This document shows, in pieces, positions 35,263-44,504 of a DNA stretch of 64,000 bases. The number at the start of each line of letters is the position of its first letter. Position 1 is the stretch's first letter. This stretch comes from Alphaproteobacteria bacterium (GTDB lineage: Bacteria > Pseudomonadota > Alphaproteobacteria > UBA8366): contig JAJFJD010000063.1 in assembly GCA_021774335.1 (NCBI GenBank), positions 21,445-85,444 of the forward strand, read 5' to 3'. The notes below the pieces were generated by a model. It was not told the DNA's origin. It saw only the letters and a list, made by a program, of their open reading frames with translations, and made no database searches. Both the position numbers and the translations under genes were made by a program.

Positions 35263-35539
35263 GGGCGACGACCTTACCGTCAAGATTGAATTCGAAGGGC
35301 AAAGCGTTGCCGCTAGACCGGGCGATACGGTCGCGGCGGCAATCCTAGTCTCGGGCGCGGGGCATACGCGGACGACGCCGGTGACCGGCGCGCCGCGGCT
35401 GCCGTATTGTATGATGGGCGTCTGCTTTGATTGCCTGATGGAAATCGACGGCGTGCCTAACCAGCAGGCTTGCCTGGTGGAAGTGCGCGACGGCATGCAG
35501 GTAAAGCGCCAGGTCGGCGCACGCGGGGTTGAGGAATGA
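35243..35539 (+). CDS. Small 2Fe-2S protein, HcnA/opine oxidase gamma type
   Basis: 98 residues. The C-x4-C-x2-C cluster (CMMGVCFDC) and a later cysteine (QQACL) form a plant-type 2Fe-2S site with the MEIDGVPNQQACLVEV context of HcnA-like subunits. Start at the ATG following CAGAGG, 20 bases inside the preceding gene; an upstream in-frame start lies deeper inside it. The stop overlaps the next gene's ATGA. Cytoplasmic electron carrier between the two flavoproteins. Confidence 0.85.
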   Translation: MYKRLPEGDDLTVKIEFEGQSVAARPGDTVAAAILVSGAGHTRTTPVTGAPRLPYCMMGVCFDCLMEIDGVPNQQACLVEVRDGMQVKRQVGARGVEE

Positions 35540-36927
35540 GCGCCGATACCGATCTGATCATCATCGGCGCGGGCCTGGCCGGTCAGGCCGCCGCCGTCGA
35601 AGCGGCGTCGCATGGTCTCTCGGTCGTTGTACTTGATGAGCAGTCGCAGCCCGGCGGTCAGATCTACCGCAGCATCACAAGAAACGCCGCTAACGAATCG
35701 AAACTACGGGATATTCTCGGTCGCGACTATATGCGGGGCGCGGCGCTGGCGCGCGAGTTCGGCAAGGCTGACATCGACTATCGGGCAGGCACGTCCGTAT
35801 GGCAGGTCGACCCAAACTGTGCGGTTTCCTTCTCCCATAACGGGACTGCGTCGCAGATCACCGGGCGACGTCTGTTGATTGCAACCGGGGCACAGGAACG
35901 GCCGGTCGCCATTCCCGGCTGGACGGTGCCGGGCGTGATGGGGGCCGGTGCGGCCCAGGTGTTGCTCAAGTCATCCGGCGCGGTACCCAGGGGACGCGTG
36001 GTCGTCGCGGGCAGCGGGCCGCTGCTGCTGCTGGTGACGCAACAATTGATCGATGCCGGGGCTGATGTCGTCGCGCTGTTGGAGACGACGCGAACTGCGG
36101 ATTACCTCGCTGCGGCGGGAACGCTGCCGGGTGCGTTGCGGGCACCGGAATACCTCCGCAAGGGCATGGCGATGCGCCGACACATCAAGGCGGCCGGCGT
36201 ACCGGTCCACTCCGGTGTCAGGGGACTGGCTATTCTGGGCGACAAGGCAGCCGAGGGCATTCGGTTCAAGAATGGCGGTGCGGCGCAGGAAATTGCCGCC
36301 GACACGATATTGCTCCACGAAGGTGTGGTGCCGAATGTGCAGATTACCCGCCAACTCTGGTGCGATCACGAATGGGTCGAACAGCAGCGGTATTGGCGCC
36401 CAATTCTCGATGATTACTACAACACGTCGATCGATGGGATTGCGGTCGCTGGCGATAGTGCGGGTATATATGGCGCGGAGGCCGCCGCGGTGGCTGGCCG
36501 AATCGCCGCCCTCGACGCGGCCTGCCGCTTGGAGAAGATTACCGCCGCCGATCGTGACAGAGAGGCTGGGCCATTATTGAAACAGCGGGCGAAGTATCAG
36601 GCGATCCGGCCCTTGCTCGACAGTCTTTTCCGGCCGAACCCGGAAATCCTGGCACCCGCGGACGACGATACGATCGTCTGCCGCTGCGAGGAGGTGAGCG
36701 CTGGCATGATCCGCGAAGGCGTGCGGCTCGGCGCGACCGGCCCCAATCAGTTGAAATCCTATATGCGCTGCGGCATGGGGCCATGCCAGGGCCGGTTCTG
36801 CGGCCTGACCGTGGCCGAGATCATCGCCGCCGAGCGCGGCGAGAGCATCCGCGATGTCGGCTATTACCGAATTCGGCCGCCGATCAAGCCCGTCACATTG
36901 GGCGAGCTCGCGGCGTTCGACGACTAG
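35536..36927 (+). CDS. NAD(P)/FAD-dependent oxidoreductase with BFD-like 2Fe-2S domain, HcnB/opine oxidase A type
   Basis: 463 residues. N-terminal FAD site LIIIGAGLAGQAAAVEAA, middle NAD-type site VVVAGSGPLLLLVTQQL, and a C-terminal BFD-like cluster domain with four cysteines (CRCEEVSAGMI, then MRCGMGPCQGRFC). This is the large alpha subunit of HcnABC/opine-oxidase-type enzymes. It overlaps the 2Fe-2S gene by four bases (ATGA) and the convergent RNA methyltransferase gene by four at its end. It probably passes electrons from the DadA-like subunit, through the small 2Fe-2S protein, to the respiratory chain. Confidence 0.88.
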   Translation: MSADTDLIIIGAGLAGQAAAVEAASHGLSVVVLDEQSQPGGQIYRSITRNAANESKLRDILGRDYMRGAALAREFGKADIDYRAGTSVWQVDPNCAVSFSHNGTASQITGRRLLIATGAQERPVAIPGWTVPGVMGAGAAQVLLKSSGAVPRGRVVVAGSGPLLLLVTQQLIDAGADVVALLETTRTADYLAAAGTLPGALRAPEYLRKGMAMRRHIKAAGVPVHSGVRGLAILGDKAAEGIRFKNGGAAQEIAADTILLHEGVVPNVQITRQLWCDHEWVEQQRYWRPILDDYYNTSIDGIAVAGDSAGIYGAEAAAVAGRIAALDAACRLEKITAADRDREAGPLLKQRAKYQAIRPLLDSLFRPNPEILAPADDDTIVCRCEEVSAGMIREGVRLGATGPNQLKSYMRCGMGPCQGRFCGLTVAEIIAAERGESIRDVGYYRIRPPIKPVTLGELAAFDD

Positions 36928-38186
36928 CGCCGCAGCACCACCACCGCTTCCAGATGCGATGACCAGGGGAATTGATCGATTGGCGTGACGTCCTCGATCC
37001 GGTAACCGCCGTCTATCAACAGGCGAAGGTCGCGGCCCAGCGTCGAAGGATTGCAGGATACCGCAACCACCGTCTGGATCGTGCTGTCAGCCAAGGCCTC
37101 CGCGAGTGGCCGTGCCCCGGCGCGCGGCGGGTCGAAAACAGCGGCATTGAAGATGTTCAATTCCATTGTGGACAGGGGTTGCCGTACCAAGTCGCGCCGT
37201 TCGACGGTGACCGCGGCTTCGCCGGAGGCGCGTGTGATCGCATCGGCCATCTCGTCATTCCCCTCGAAGGCGGTGACGCGGGCAATCGTCGATAGCGGGA
37301 AGGTGAGGGCGCCGCAACCGGCGTAGAAATCGGCGATATGCGTAGGCGTCGACGGCGCCAGTGCCTTGCACACCAGATCGACGATGGCGGCTTCACCTTG
37401 CCGGCTCGGCTGCAGAAAGGCGTTGGGCGGCGGGTTGACGGTAGTCGGGCCGAACCGCACACGCGCCAGGCGGCGTTGGGCGACCGGTTCCCAGTCGGCC
37501 CCGGTCTGCCAGGAAATGCGGCACAGATCATGATCGTCAGCGAAAGCCGCAAGTGTTTCGCGCGTTCGCAGATCGGGTTCATCCTCGCGTTTCGGAATGA
37601 TCAGCAGGTCGATCCCGTTATCGGTCTCGGTGATTTGGATATCCGCGCCTTTCCCGAGAATACCAATCGTTGCGGCCATTCGGCGGACCGGTTCGATCAA
37701 CGCGGCTATGCTGTCGCGGAGCGCCGGGCATTCCTCAAGATTCTCAAGGAACCGGCTGTTGCGTTGGTTGAATCCCAAGATTGCTTCCCGGCCGGATCGA
37801 TAGGACAGCCGGGCGCGGCGGCGCTCGCCGGGCGGGATCGAAACCGTCGCGGCGATCGGCACGTCGGTGATGCCATGGCGAGCCAGTGCCTGGATTAGCA
37901 GGTCACGCTTTATCTCCGCCGTCGCCGTGGGCTGGATATGCTGCGTGGCGCAGCCGCCGCAAGTGCCAAAGTGTCGGCAGGCCGGTTCGGTTCGGGTGGG
38001 TCCGGGTTCGAGCATGGCGGCGATTTCCGCGGCGAATCCGTCGCCTCGCTTACCGGTCCGTCGAACCCATACATGGTCGCCGGGGGCCGCGAAGGCGACA
38101 TACAGCCGGGCGCCGCGCGATTGGGCAATGCCGTCGCCGCGCGCGCCGAGCGTTTCAACCGTGACGTCTTCGAGGTCTTCTTTCAT
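36924..38186 (-). CDS. TrmA/RlmD-family RNA (uracil-C5)-methyltransferase
   Basis: 420 residues. An N-terminal TRAM domain is followed by a 4Fe-4S site (C70, C76 and C79 in EPACRHFGTCGGCA, plus the cysteine of LEECPALRD), the SAM site IADFYAGCGALTFPL, and the DPPRAGARP motif. The nucleophile is C378 in VSCNPSTLGRDL with the general base E413 in SHLEAVVVL. RlmD methylates 23S rRNA U1939 and RlmCD both 747 and 1939; alphaproteobacteria often have one enzyme of this type. The start has no strong ribosome site. It ends by overlapping the convergent flavoprotein gene by four bases. Confidence 0.88.
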   Translation of the reverse strand: MKEDLEDVTVETLGARGDGIAQSRGARLYVAFAAPGDHVWVRRTGKRGDGFAAEIAAMLEPGPTRTEPACRHFGTCGGCATQHIQPTATAEIKRDLLIQALARHGITDVPIAATVSIPPGERRRARLSYRSGREAILGFNQRNSRFLENLEECPALRDSIAALIEPVRRMAATIGILGKGADIQITETDNGIDLLIIPKREDEPDLRTRETLAAFADDHDLCRISWQTGADWEPVAQRRLARVRFGPTTVNPPPNAFLQPSRQGEAAIVDLVCKALAPSTPTHIADFYAGCGALTFPLSTIARVTAFEGNDEMADAITRASGEAAVTVERRDLVRQPLSTMELNIFNAAVFDPPRAGARPLAEALADSTIQTVVAVSCNPSTLGRDLRLLIDGGYRIEDVTPIDQFPWSSHLEAVVVLRR

Positions 38187-38234
38187 GGCCCGCCTGATAG
38201 CACTTATCCCACGGCGAGTAACGGTCCCTTACGG

Positions 38235-39689
38235 CTAGGACGCGGCGTTCTTCAAGGCGCCGTAGGCGTCGAGGGCGGTTTGGCGGGCTGCCTTATGGTC
38301 GACAATGGGAGAAGGGTAGGTGTCGCCCAGCCGGATGCCGGCTTCTTCCAACAGCGCCGCCGGTGCCTCCCAGGGCTTGTGCAGATATTTGTCGGGGAGG
38401 TCCGCAATCTCGGGCACCCATCGGCGCACGTAGCGGCCGTCCGTGTCGAACCGCTCACCCTGGAGGATCGGATTGAAGATGCGGAAATACGGGGCGGCGT
38501 CGAAGCCGCACCCCGCGACCCACTGCCAGTTGCCGGCGTTGTTCGCCGGATCGGCGTCGACCAGCGTATCCCAAAACCAGTCTTCGCCCTGCCGCCAATG
38601 AATGCGCAGGTGTTTCACCAGGAAGGAGGCGACGACCATACGGACGCGATTGTGCATCCAGCCGGTCTCCCAAAGTTCGCGCATCCCGGCGTCGACGATG
38701 GGATAGCCGGTTCGGCCCCGTTGCCAAGCGGCGAGCGCGTCGGCGTCGTCCACCCACGGGAACGCGTCGAAACGCTGGTTCACATTCTGCGCCGGCAGGT
38801 TGGGAAAATGGAACTGGAGATGCTGATTGAATTCGCGCCAGCCGATCTCGCGAAGATAGGCTTGCGCTGCACCGGAGGCCGCGCTCAACTCTTTCGCATC
38901 AGCCCAGAACCGGGTTGCGCGCCAAATCTGCCGGGGACTGATCTCGCCAAAATGGAGATGCGGAGACATCATTGATGTGCCGTTCGCGCCGGGGATGTCG
39001 CGCCCGTCTCCATAGTCGGGCAAAGCCGTGTCATGGAAAGTACGAAGCTGGATTTGCGCCGTCTGTTCGCCAGGCTTCCACATGTCGCGCAAACCACCGG
39101 CCCAATCCGGGTTTGTGGGAAGCAAACTCCAGTCATCCAGAGTATCACTGTCCACGGGGTTGTCAGGTGCCTTCATCTGCTCGGGCGTCTGCTCGGTGGC
39201 GCCGGGATCGCCCAGCGCCAAAATTGCCTTCCAGAACGGGGTGAAGACGCTATACGGCTTCCCAGTCTTGGTTTTGATCGTCCAGGGCTCGTGGAGGAGG
39301 GATCCGTTGAAGCTCTCGGCGACCCGTCCGCTGCCCTGCAGGTCCTGCTTGATCCGCGTGTCGCGGTCGATCGACGCCGCGTCGTAGAGCCGGTTCCAAA
39401 AGACGCCTTTCGCCCCGGTCTCCTCGATCAATTGTTGAAGGACGGCGTCCGCAGGGCCGCGTCGCAGCACCAAAGGCGACCCGAGGTAGGACACACCGTT
39501 CGCGAGAGAGGCGAGCGAGTGGTGGAGCCACCAGCGGGATGCGCCGCCGAGCGGCCGGACACCGTTGCTTACCTCATCGAGGATAAAGACGGGGACGACG
39601 GGATCGCCGGTCGCGGCGGCGGCGGCAAGCGCCGGATTGTCCGAAAGGCGCAGATCGCGTCGAAACCAGAGGATGAGCGGGGCTGGCAT
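38235..39689 (-). CDS. phrB: Deoxyribodipyrimidine photolyase (class I CPD)
   Basis: 484 residues. The N-terminal antenna domain starts LILWFRRDLRLSDNPAL. The FAD-binding C-terminal domain has GWREFNQHLQFHFPN, AWQRGRTGYPIVDAGMRELWETGWMHNRVRM, VVASFLVKHL and the ADPANNAGNWQWVAGCGFDAAPYFRIFNP block, which includes the asparagine near N5 of FAD and the active-site tryptophans. It repairs cyclobutane pyrimidine dimers with blue light. It follows the RNA methyltransferase start by 48 bases, reading into it. The 277 bases to the divergent second sulfatase hold no other recognisable element. Confidence 0.92.
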   Translation of the reverse strand: MPAPLILWFRRDLRLSDNPALAAAAATGDPVVPVFILDEVSNGVRPLGGASRWWLHHSLASLANGVSYLGSPLVLRRGPADAVLQQLIEETGAKGVFWNRLYDAASIDRDTRIKQDLQGSGRVAESFNGSLLHEPWTIKTKTGKPYSVFTPFWKAILALGDPGATEQTPEQMKAPDNPVDSDTLDDWSLLPTNPDWAGGLRDMWKPGEQTAQIQLRTFHDTALPDYGDGRDIPGANGTSMMSPHLHFGEISPRQIWRATRFWADAKELSAASGAAQAYLREIGWREFNQHLQFHFPNLPAQNVNQRFDAFPWVDDADALAAWQRGRTGYPIVDAGMRELWETGWMHNRVRMVVASFLVKHLRIHWRQGEDWFWDTLVDADPANNAGNWQWVAGCGFDAAPYFRIFNPILQGERFDTDGRYVRRWVPEIADLPDKYLHKPWEAPAALLEEAGIRLGDTYPSPIVDHKAARQTALDAYGALKNAAS

Positions 39690-39966
39690 TGGCTATTTGG
39701 CACTCAAAGCGCTGAATTAAGAATCTGGTCGGCCGCTAAGGTGTATCCACGACCGTTATAAGGGCAGTACGTGCAGGAAACTGCGGTGGATCAATCTTTA
39801 TTGGGTCGAATCCCCATAACAGTGCCGGGTACTATGAGGCGTTGGTTGCGCCGGTTCGCGCTGCCGAATAGGGTACGCAGACCTTGCCTCCGGGCCGCAC
39901 GACCCCTTTCCGAGCACCGTAAACGGCAGGCCGTCGCAGAAACGAGCCGACGATGTGGAGCGCTGA

Positions 39967-41418
39967 ATGAAACCGAAGAACATGCTCGTCCTGATGTCGG
40001 ACGAACACAATCCGAAGACCCTTGGCTGTTACGGCCATCCCATGGTGCAAACGCCGAACCTGGATGCTCTGGCGGCGAAGGGCGTGCGCTTTACCGACGC
40101 TTATTGCAACTCGCCGATTTGCATTCCGGCGCGCGCGACTTTTGCGACCGGGCAATACATCAACCGCATCGGGTTTTGGGACAACGGCGATCCGTATGAA
40201 GGGTCGGTGCCGAGTTGGCATCACCGGTTGCGGGGCGCCGGACATCCGGTGGAATCGATCGGCAAGCTGCATTTCCGCAGCACCGACGACGACAACGGGT
40301 TCGTCGAAGAGCGGATTCCATTGCATGTGGTCGAGGGCCTCGGCGACCTGATGGGGCTGGTGCGCGACGATCTGCCGGTTCGGGGCGGCTCTTACAAGAT
40401 CGCCCGGTCAGCCAAGATGGGCGAAAGCGAATACACCGACTACGACCGCAATATCACCGACCATGCCATCCACTGGCTGCAGGATGACGCGGCGAAGGAT
40501 TCGGATAAGCCTTGGACGCTTTTCGTTTCCTGGGTCTGTCCGCATTTCCCGCTGACCGCGCCGGAAGAGTTCTTCAAGCTCTATCCGCTCGATCAGGTTC
40601 CCTGGCCGAAGCAATACGACAAGGCCGAACGGCCGCAGCATCCGTATCTGCAGGACTACGCTGGGAGCCTGAATTACGACGAGTATTTCGACGAGGAGAC
40701 GGTGCGCGTCGCCGTGGCGGCGTATTTCGGCCTGTGCAGTTTCCTCGACGACAATATCGGTCAAGTGCTGCGCGCGCTTGAGGCGGCCGGCCTCTCGGAT
40801 GACACGCATGTCCTCTACACCAGCGACCATGGTGACAATCTCGGCAGCCGGGGCCTTTGGGGCAAGTCGACGATGTACGAGGAGACGGCCGCAGTGCCGA
40901 TGATCATGGCCGGGCCGGGTTTGCCCGAGGGTGCGATCTGCGGGACACATGTCAGTCATGTCGATTGTTACCCGACCTTCCTGGAAGCGAACGGCGTGCC
41001 GCTGACAGAGCAGGAGCGCGCTTATCCCGGTGACTCGCTGTTCGACATCATCGACGGTGCGACGCCGCGTCGGAACGTGTTCTCCGAGTACCATGCGATG
41101 GGATCGACTACGGGCGCATTCATGATCCGGCATGGCAAATACAAGTTCGTCTACTATCCGAAGTATGAACCGCAACTCTATGATCTGGAATCGGATCCGG
41201 AGGAGGTTAATGACCTTGGTACGGATCCGGACCTTGCGGAAGTGCGTGCCGAATGCGAGCAGCTTCTGCGCCGAATTTGCAATCCCGAGGAAGTCGACGC
41301 CCGGGCAAAACGGCGTCAAGGGGAGCAGGTCGAAAAGCATGGCGGCCGGGACGCGGTGATTGCGCGCGGCGATCTGGGCTATTCGCCGCCGCCGGGATTC
41401 GAGCCGGACTTCAAGTAG
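39967..41418 (+). CDS. Sulfatase-like hydrolase with CxPAR active site
   Basis: 483 residues. Cys52 lies in ICIPARATFATG, a CxPAR variant of the formylglycine motif that is still usually recognised by maturation enzymes. Metal-site parts are SDEH (residues 11-14) and YTSDHGDN, with GKLHF in the substrate region. It is a paralogue of the sulfatase at 2325: both share the order of these blocks, a WDN segment after the active site and a C-terminal RG..YSPxPG tail. Choline-sulfatase- or phosphonate-monoester-hydrolase-like substrates are possible. No signal peptide. GGAG lies seven bases before the ATG. The glycerate kinase gene follows 33 bases later. Confidence 0.87.
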   Translation: MKPKNMLVLMSDEHNPKTLGCYGHPMVQTPNLDALAAKGVRFTDAYCNSPICIPARATFATGQYINRIGFWDNGDPYEGSVPSWHHRLRGAGHPVESIGKLHFRSTDDDNGFVEERIPLHVVEGLGDLMGLVRDDLPVRGGSYKIARSAKMGESEYTDYDRNITDHAIHWLQDDAAKDSDKPWTLFVSWVCPHFPLTAPEEFFKLYPLDQVPWPKQYDKAERPQHPYLQDYAGSLNYDEYFDEETVRVAVAAYFGLCSFLDDNIGQVLRALEAAGLSDDTHVLYTSDHGDNLGSRGLWGKSTMYEETAAVPMIMAGPGLPEGAICGTHVSHVDCYPTFLEANGVPLTEQERAYPGDSLFDIIDGATPRRNVFSEYHAMGSTTGAFMIRHGKYKFVYYPKYEPQLYDLESDPEEVNDLGTDPDLAEVRAECEQLLRRICNPEEVDARAKRRQGEQVEKHGGRDAVIARGDLGYSPPPGFEPDFK

Positions 41419-41451
41419 AGCGCGCCGCAGGGAAAAGGACGGGGGCAGGCC

Positions 41452-42714
41452 GTGACGGATCCTCAAACACTCTTGCGAAAATTGTTCGATGCGGCGGTCG
41501 CGTCGGCGCAGCCGGATATCTGCGTGCCACCCCATTTGCCAGATCCACCTGCCGGCAAGACGATCGTGATCGGTGCCGGGAAGGCGTCGGCGGCCATGGC
41601 GAAGACCGTGGAGCGATGCTGGCCCGGTGAAGTGAGCGGATTGGTCGTGACGCAATACGGCTATGGGGTCGACTGTGACGCGATCGAGATCGTCGAGGCG
41701 AGCCATCCGGTTCCCGATTCCGCGGGGCGGGATGCGGCCGAGCGTATTCTAGCGTTGGCCCAGGGCGCGGGCCGCGACGATCTGGTCCTATGTCTCATCT
41801 CCGGCGGTGGTTCGGCCCTGATGCCGTTGCCGGCTGACGGCCTTTCGCTCGCCGACAAGCAGTCGGTGAACAAGGCATTGTTGCGGTCGGGAGCCAATAT
41901 CGGCGAGATGAACTGCGTGCGGAAACATCTGTCCGCGATCAAGGGCGGCCGGTTGGCCGCTGCGGCGGCGCCGGCACGGGTGCTGACGCTCATGATTTCG
42001 GATGTTCCAGGGGACGATCCGGCTACCATCGCCTCCGGCCCGACCGTCCCCGATCCCACGAGTTTCTCGGATGCGCAGGCGATCCTGGGGAAATACGACA
42101 TCGCCGAACCGGCAGCGGCTCTGGAGCATTTGCGCGCAGCGGCGGAAGAGACACCCAAACCCGGTGATGCGCGCTTCGCGACGGCGGAAACGCGGATGGT
42201 TGCGGCGCCGCAGATGGCGCTACAAGCGGCCGCAACGGTTGCTGAAGCCGCCGGTGTGGCCCCGATCATCCTGGGCGACGCGATTGAAGGGGAAGCGCGG
42301 GAGGTCGCCAAGGTATTCGCCGGGATCGCTCGGCAAGTCGCCCGTCATGGGCATCCCGCGGCAGCGCCAGCGGTGCTGCTGTCGGGCGGCGAAACGACCG
42401 TGACCGTGCGGGGACAGGGCCGCGGCGGCCGCAATTCTGAGTTCCTGTTGGCTCTGGCGGTGGCGCTGGACGGGCATCCCGGGATTTATGCGCTTGCCGC
42501 CGACACGGATGGTATCGATGGGTCCGAGGACAACGCCGGCGCACTGCTTGCGCCGGAGACGCTATCGCGCGCTATGGCAGCGAATGTCGATGCGAAGGAG
42601 CGGCTCGCCGATAACGACGGTTATGGATTCTTCGAGGCAGTGGGCGGTCTCATAAAAACCGGTCCAACGCTAACGAATGTCAATGACTTCCGCGCCATTT
42701 TTGTTGCATCCTGA
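41452..42714 (+). CDS. Glycerate 2-kinase (GckA/TtuD, MOFRL family)
   Basis: 420 residues with the two-domain type II glycerate kinase layout: VIGAGKASAAMAKTVE at the N-terminus, LCLISGGGSALMPLPADGLSLADK, LRSGANIGEMNCVRKHLSAIKGGRLA, and the C-terminal MOFRL segments SGGETTVTVRGQGRGGRNSEFLLALA and AADTDGIDGSEDNAGALL. It phosphorylates D-glycerate with ATP, feeding glyoxylate/serine-cycle carbon into glycolysis. It starts at GTG. It probably forms an operon with the sulfatase upstream, though no biochemical link is evident. No hydroxypyruvate reductase is adjacent. Confidence 0.9.
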   Translation: MTDPQTLLRKLFDAAVASAQPDICVPPHLPDPPAGKTIVIGAGKASAAMAKTVERCWPGEVSGLVVTQYGYGVDCDAIEIVEASHPVPDSAGRDAAERILALAQGAGRDDLVLCLISGGGSALMPLPADGLSLADKQSVNKALLRSGANIGEMNCVRKHLSAIKGGRLAAAAAPARVLTLMISDVPGDDPATIASGPTVPDPTSFSDAQAILGKYDIAEPAAALEHLRAAAEETPKPGDARFATAETRMVAAPQMALQAAATVAEAAGVAPIILGDAIEGEAREVAKVFAGIARQVARHGHPAAAPAVLLSGGETTVTVRGQGRGGRNSEFLLALAVALDGHPGIYALAADTDGIDGSEDNAGALLAPETLSRAMAANVDAKERLADNDGYGFFEAVGGLIKTGPTLTNVNDFRAIFVAS

Positions 42715-42750
42715 CGTTGCGGAAGGGTCATCACTACGGGAGTTTAAACC

Positions 42751-43788
42751 GTGATTTTCCGACAGTTATTCGAACCGGAATCCTGCACCTATACCTATCT
42801 TCTCGCCAGCCGTCCGGGCGGCGAGGCGTTGATCATCGATTCGGTGTTCGAGCGCGTCGACCGATATGTCCAGCTTTTGGAAGAGCTTGATCTGAAACTC
42901 GTCAAGGTGGTCGATACCCATGTTCATGCGGATCATGTCACGGGCATGGGCGAACTGCGGGACCGCACCAAATGCATCACCGTGATGGGCGAGCACAGCC
43001 CGGTAGACGTGGTGTCGATGCGGGTGAAGGAAGACGAGTGCATCGATATCGAAGGGCTGTCCCTACGTGTCGTCTATACGCCGGGACACACCAGCGATTC
43101 ATATAGTTTTCTGATGGAAGACCGGGTGTTTACCGGGGATACGCTGTTGATCCGAGGGACCGGGCGAACCGATTTCCAGAACGGCGACGCGCGGGCGCAG
43201 TATGACTCGCTTTTCAACAAGCTCTTGAAGTTGCCGGAGGATACGCTGGTCTATCCCGCCCATGACTATAAGGGAGACACGGTTAGCACGATCGCTGAGG
43301 AGATTGCTTATAACCCTCGCCTTCAGGTTGACTCGGTCGAACAGTATGCCGACATCATGGACAATCTGAACCTTGCTAATCCAAAGATGATGGACATCGC
43401 GGTGCCCGCGAACCTCAAGGTTGGTATCGAACAGGGCATTGCGGCGCACGAAAAATGGGCGTTGACCGCCGATGACGTTCTGACGTCCTGCAAGTCACCG
43501 GATTGTACGCTCGTGGACCTGCGCGAGGATAACGAGCGTGAGAAGAGCGGCTTCATCCCGGGCTCGATCCATGCGCCGTATACCCGGCTGGACCGATTCG
43601 TGAAGCAGGGCGGAATGCTGCGGGAAATGGCGGCGGCCACCGGCAAGCGGCTGATCTACTATTGCGCCTTTGGGGAACGGTCGGCACTCGCCGTTGAGAC
43701 GTCGCAGGCGATGGGTCTGTCAAATGTCTGCCATCTGGTCGGCGGCATGGACGCCTGGGAGAAGGCGGGCGGCCCGCTGGAGCAGTGA
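42751..43788 (+). CDS. Persulfide dioxygenase-rhodanese fusion (ETHE1-type)
   Basis: 345 residues, starting at GTG. The metallo-beta-lactamase domain (1-225) has THVHADH (H57, H59, D61, H62), GHT (H113), GDTLLIRGTGRTDFQ (D130) and HDYKG (H171), the ETHE1 pattern with one catalytic iron bound by H57, H113 and D130. The C-terminal rhodanese domain has C305 in YYCAFGERSA. PDO-rhodanese fusions oxidise glutathione persulfide to sulfite and glutathione, with the rhodanese interconverting thiosulfate and persulfide. Sulfite formed here would be handled by the SoeABC-like enzyme and TauE exporter nearby. A terminator follows nine bases after the stop. Confidence 0.9.
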   Translation: MIFRQLFEPESCTYTYLLASRPGGEALIIDSVFERVDRYVQLLEELDLKLVKVVDTHVHADHVTGMGELRDRTKCITVMGEHSPVDVVSMRVKEDECIDIEGLSLRVVYTPGHTSDSYSFLMEDRVFTGDTLLIRGTGRTDFQNGDARAQYDSLFNKLLKLPEDTLVYPAHDYKGDTVSTIAEEIAYNPRLQVDSVEQYADIMDNLNLANPKMMDIAVPANLKVGIEQGIAAHEKWALTADDVLTSCKSPDCTLVDLREDNEREKSGFIPGSIHAPYTRLDRFVKQGGMLREMAAATGKRLIYYCAFGERSALAVETSQAMGLSNVCHLVGGMDAWEKAGGPLEQ

Positions 43789-43796
43789 TAACGGAC

Positions 43797-43829
43797 CCGC
43801 CGGCCCGTAGTGGACCGGCGGTATTTCTT
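43797..43829 (+). terminator. Terminator after the persulfide dioxygenase gene
   Basis: CCGCCGG (43797-43803) pairs with CCGGCGG (43815-43821) around an 11-base loop, followed by TATTTCTT. Only the plus strand has the T-rich tail. Confidence 0.6.
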
Positions 43830-43847
43830 CAATCCGTTTGATCGCTT

Positions 43848-44501
43848 TTAGGCAGCGACCGCAGCATTGCGACGCCGTCGGACCAAGGCGACCCCCGACA
43901 TCAACGCAGTGATGAACATCCAGATGCTGGCGGGCAGCGGCATCGGCGTCGGTGAATTGACGTCGTCCGCGAGTGCCGCGCTGATCGTCTGGGTCAGTTG
44001 CGCAATCGGCGGCACGACCATTTGCGCCCCGTCTCCCGCGGCGAGGACGAGCGTCCAGTACGTCGAGAAGTCGGCTTCGTCGCCGCCTTCGATGTATCCA
44101 ATTCCGACGTCGGTGAAGATGCCGTTCCGCATGTTGTCGCGATGGCCAGGACTATTGAGCCATGCAGTGACGACGCTTTCCGCGGTCCGGTAGCCCGCGG
44201 CGATATTTTCGCCCCATGCGGTGAAGGAATAACCAGCCGTCTGAATTCGGTTACCGGCATTTGTGCCGCCGGTACCGGTATGGCTGAAGAAATTATTGGC
44301 GGCCATATCGCCCGAATGCGCTCGGGCAGCGTTGTGTAATCGGCTTTCACCTGTGAGTGTCCCAAGTCCTTGATTGGTTCTGTCTTGATTGACGAGCGTA
44401 AGTACGTCCCGTTCGAACGCATTCCACAGATCGACCGTGAGCGCATGCGCTGGCGCAGCGGCTGCGGCAAATATAAGAACGGAAAGAAAAAAACGAATCA
44501 T
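43848..44501 (-). CDS. Secreted CAP/SCP-domain protein with PLPA-type C-terminal sorting signal
   Basis: 217 residues. A signal peptide (about 1-20, cleavage near AHA-LT) is followed by a CAP domain with AARAHSGDM, WGENIAAGY and NSPGHRDNM, which carry the His/Glu/His/Glu-type site. After a short linker the protein ends with MPLPASIWMFITALMSG and then VALVRRRRN. That is proline motif, hydrophobic helix and arginine cluster, as in PEP-CTERM and VPLPA-CTERM exosortase substrates. It is therefore probably cell-surface or matrix bound. No exosortase is in the window. The gene is at the end of the sulfite dehydrogenase/TusA/GNAT series but may be separate. A hairpin covers its ribosome site. Confidence 0.85.
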   Translation of the reverse strand: MIRFFLSVLIFAAAAAPAHALTVDLWNAFERDVLTLVNQDRTNQGLGTLTGESRLHNAARAHSGDMAANNFFSHTGTGGTNAGNRIQTAGYSFTAWGENIAAGYRTAESVVTAWLNSPGHRDNMRNGIFTDVGIGYIEGGDEADFSTYWTLVLAAGDGAQMVVPPIAQLTQTISAALADDVNSPTPMPLPASIWMFITALMSGVALVRRRRNAAVAA

Positions 44502-44504
44502 TGT

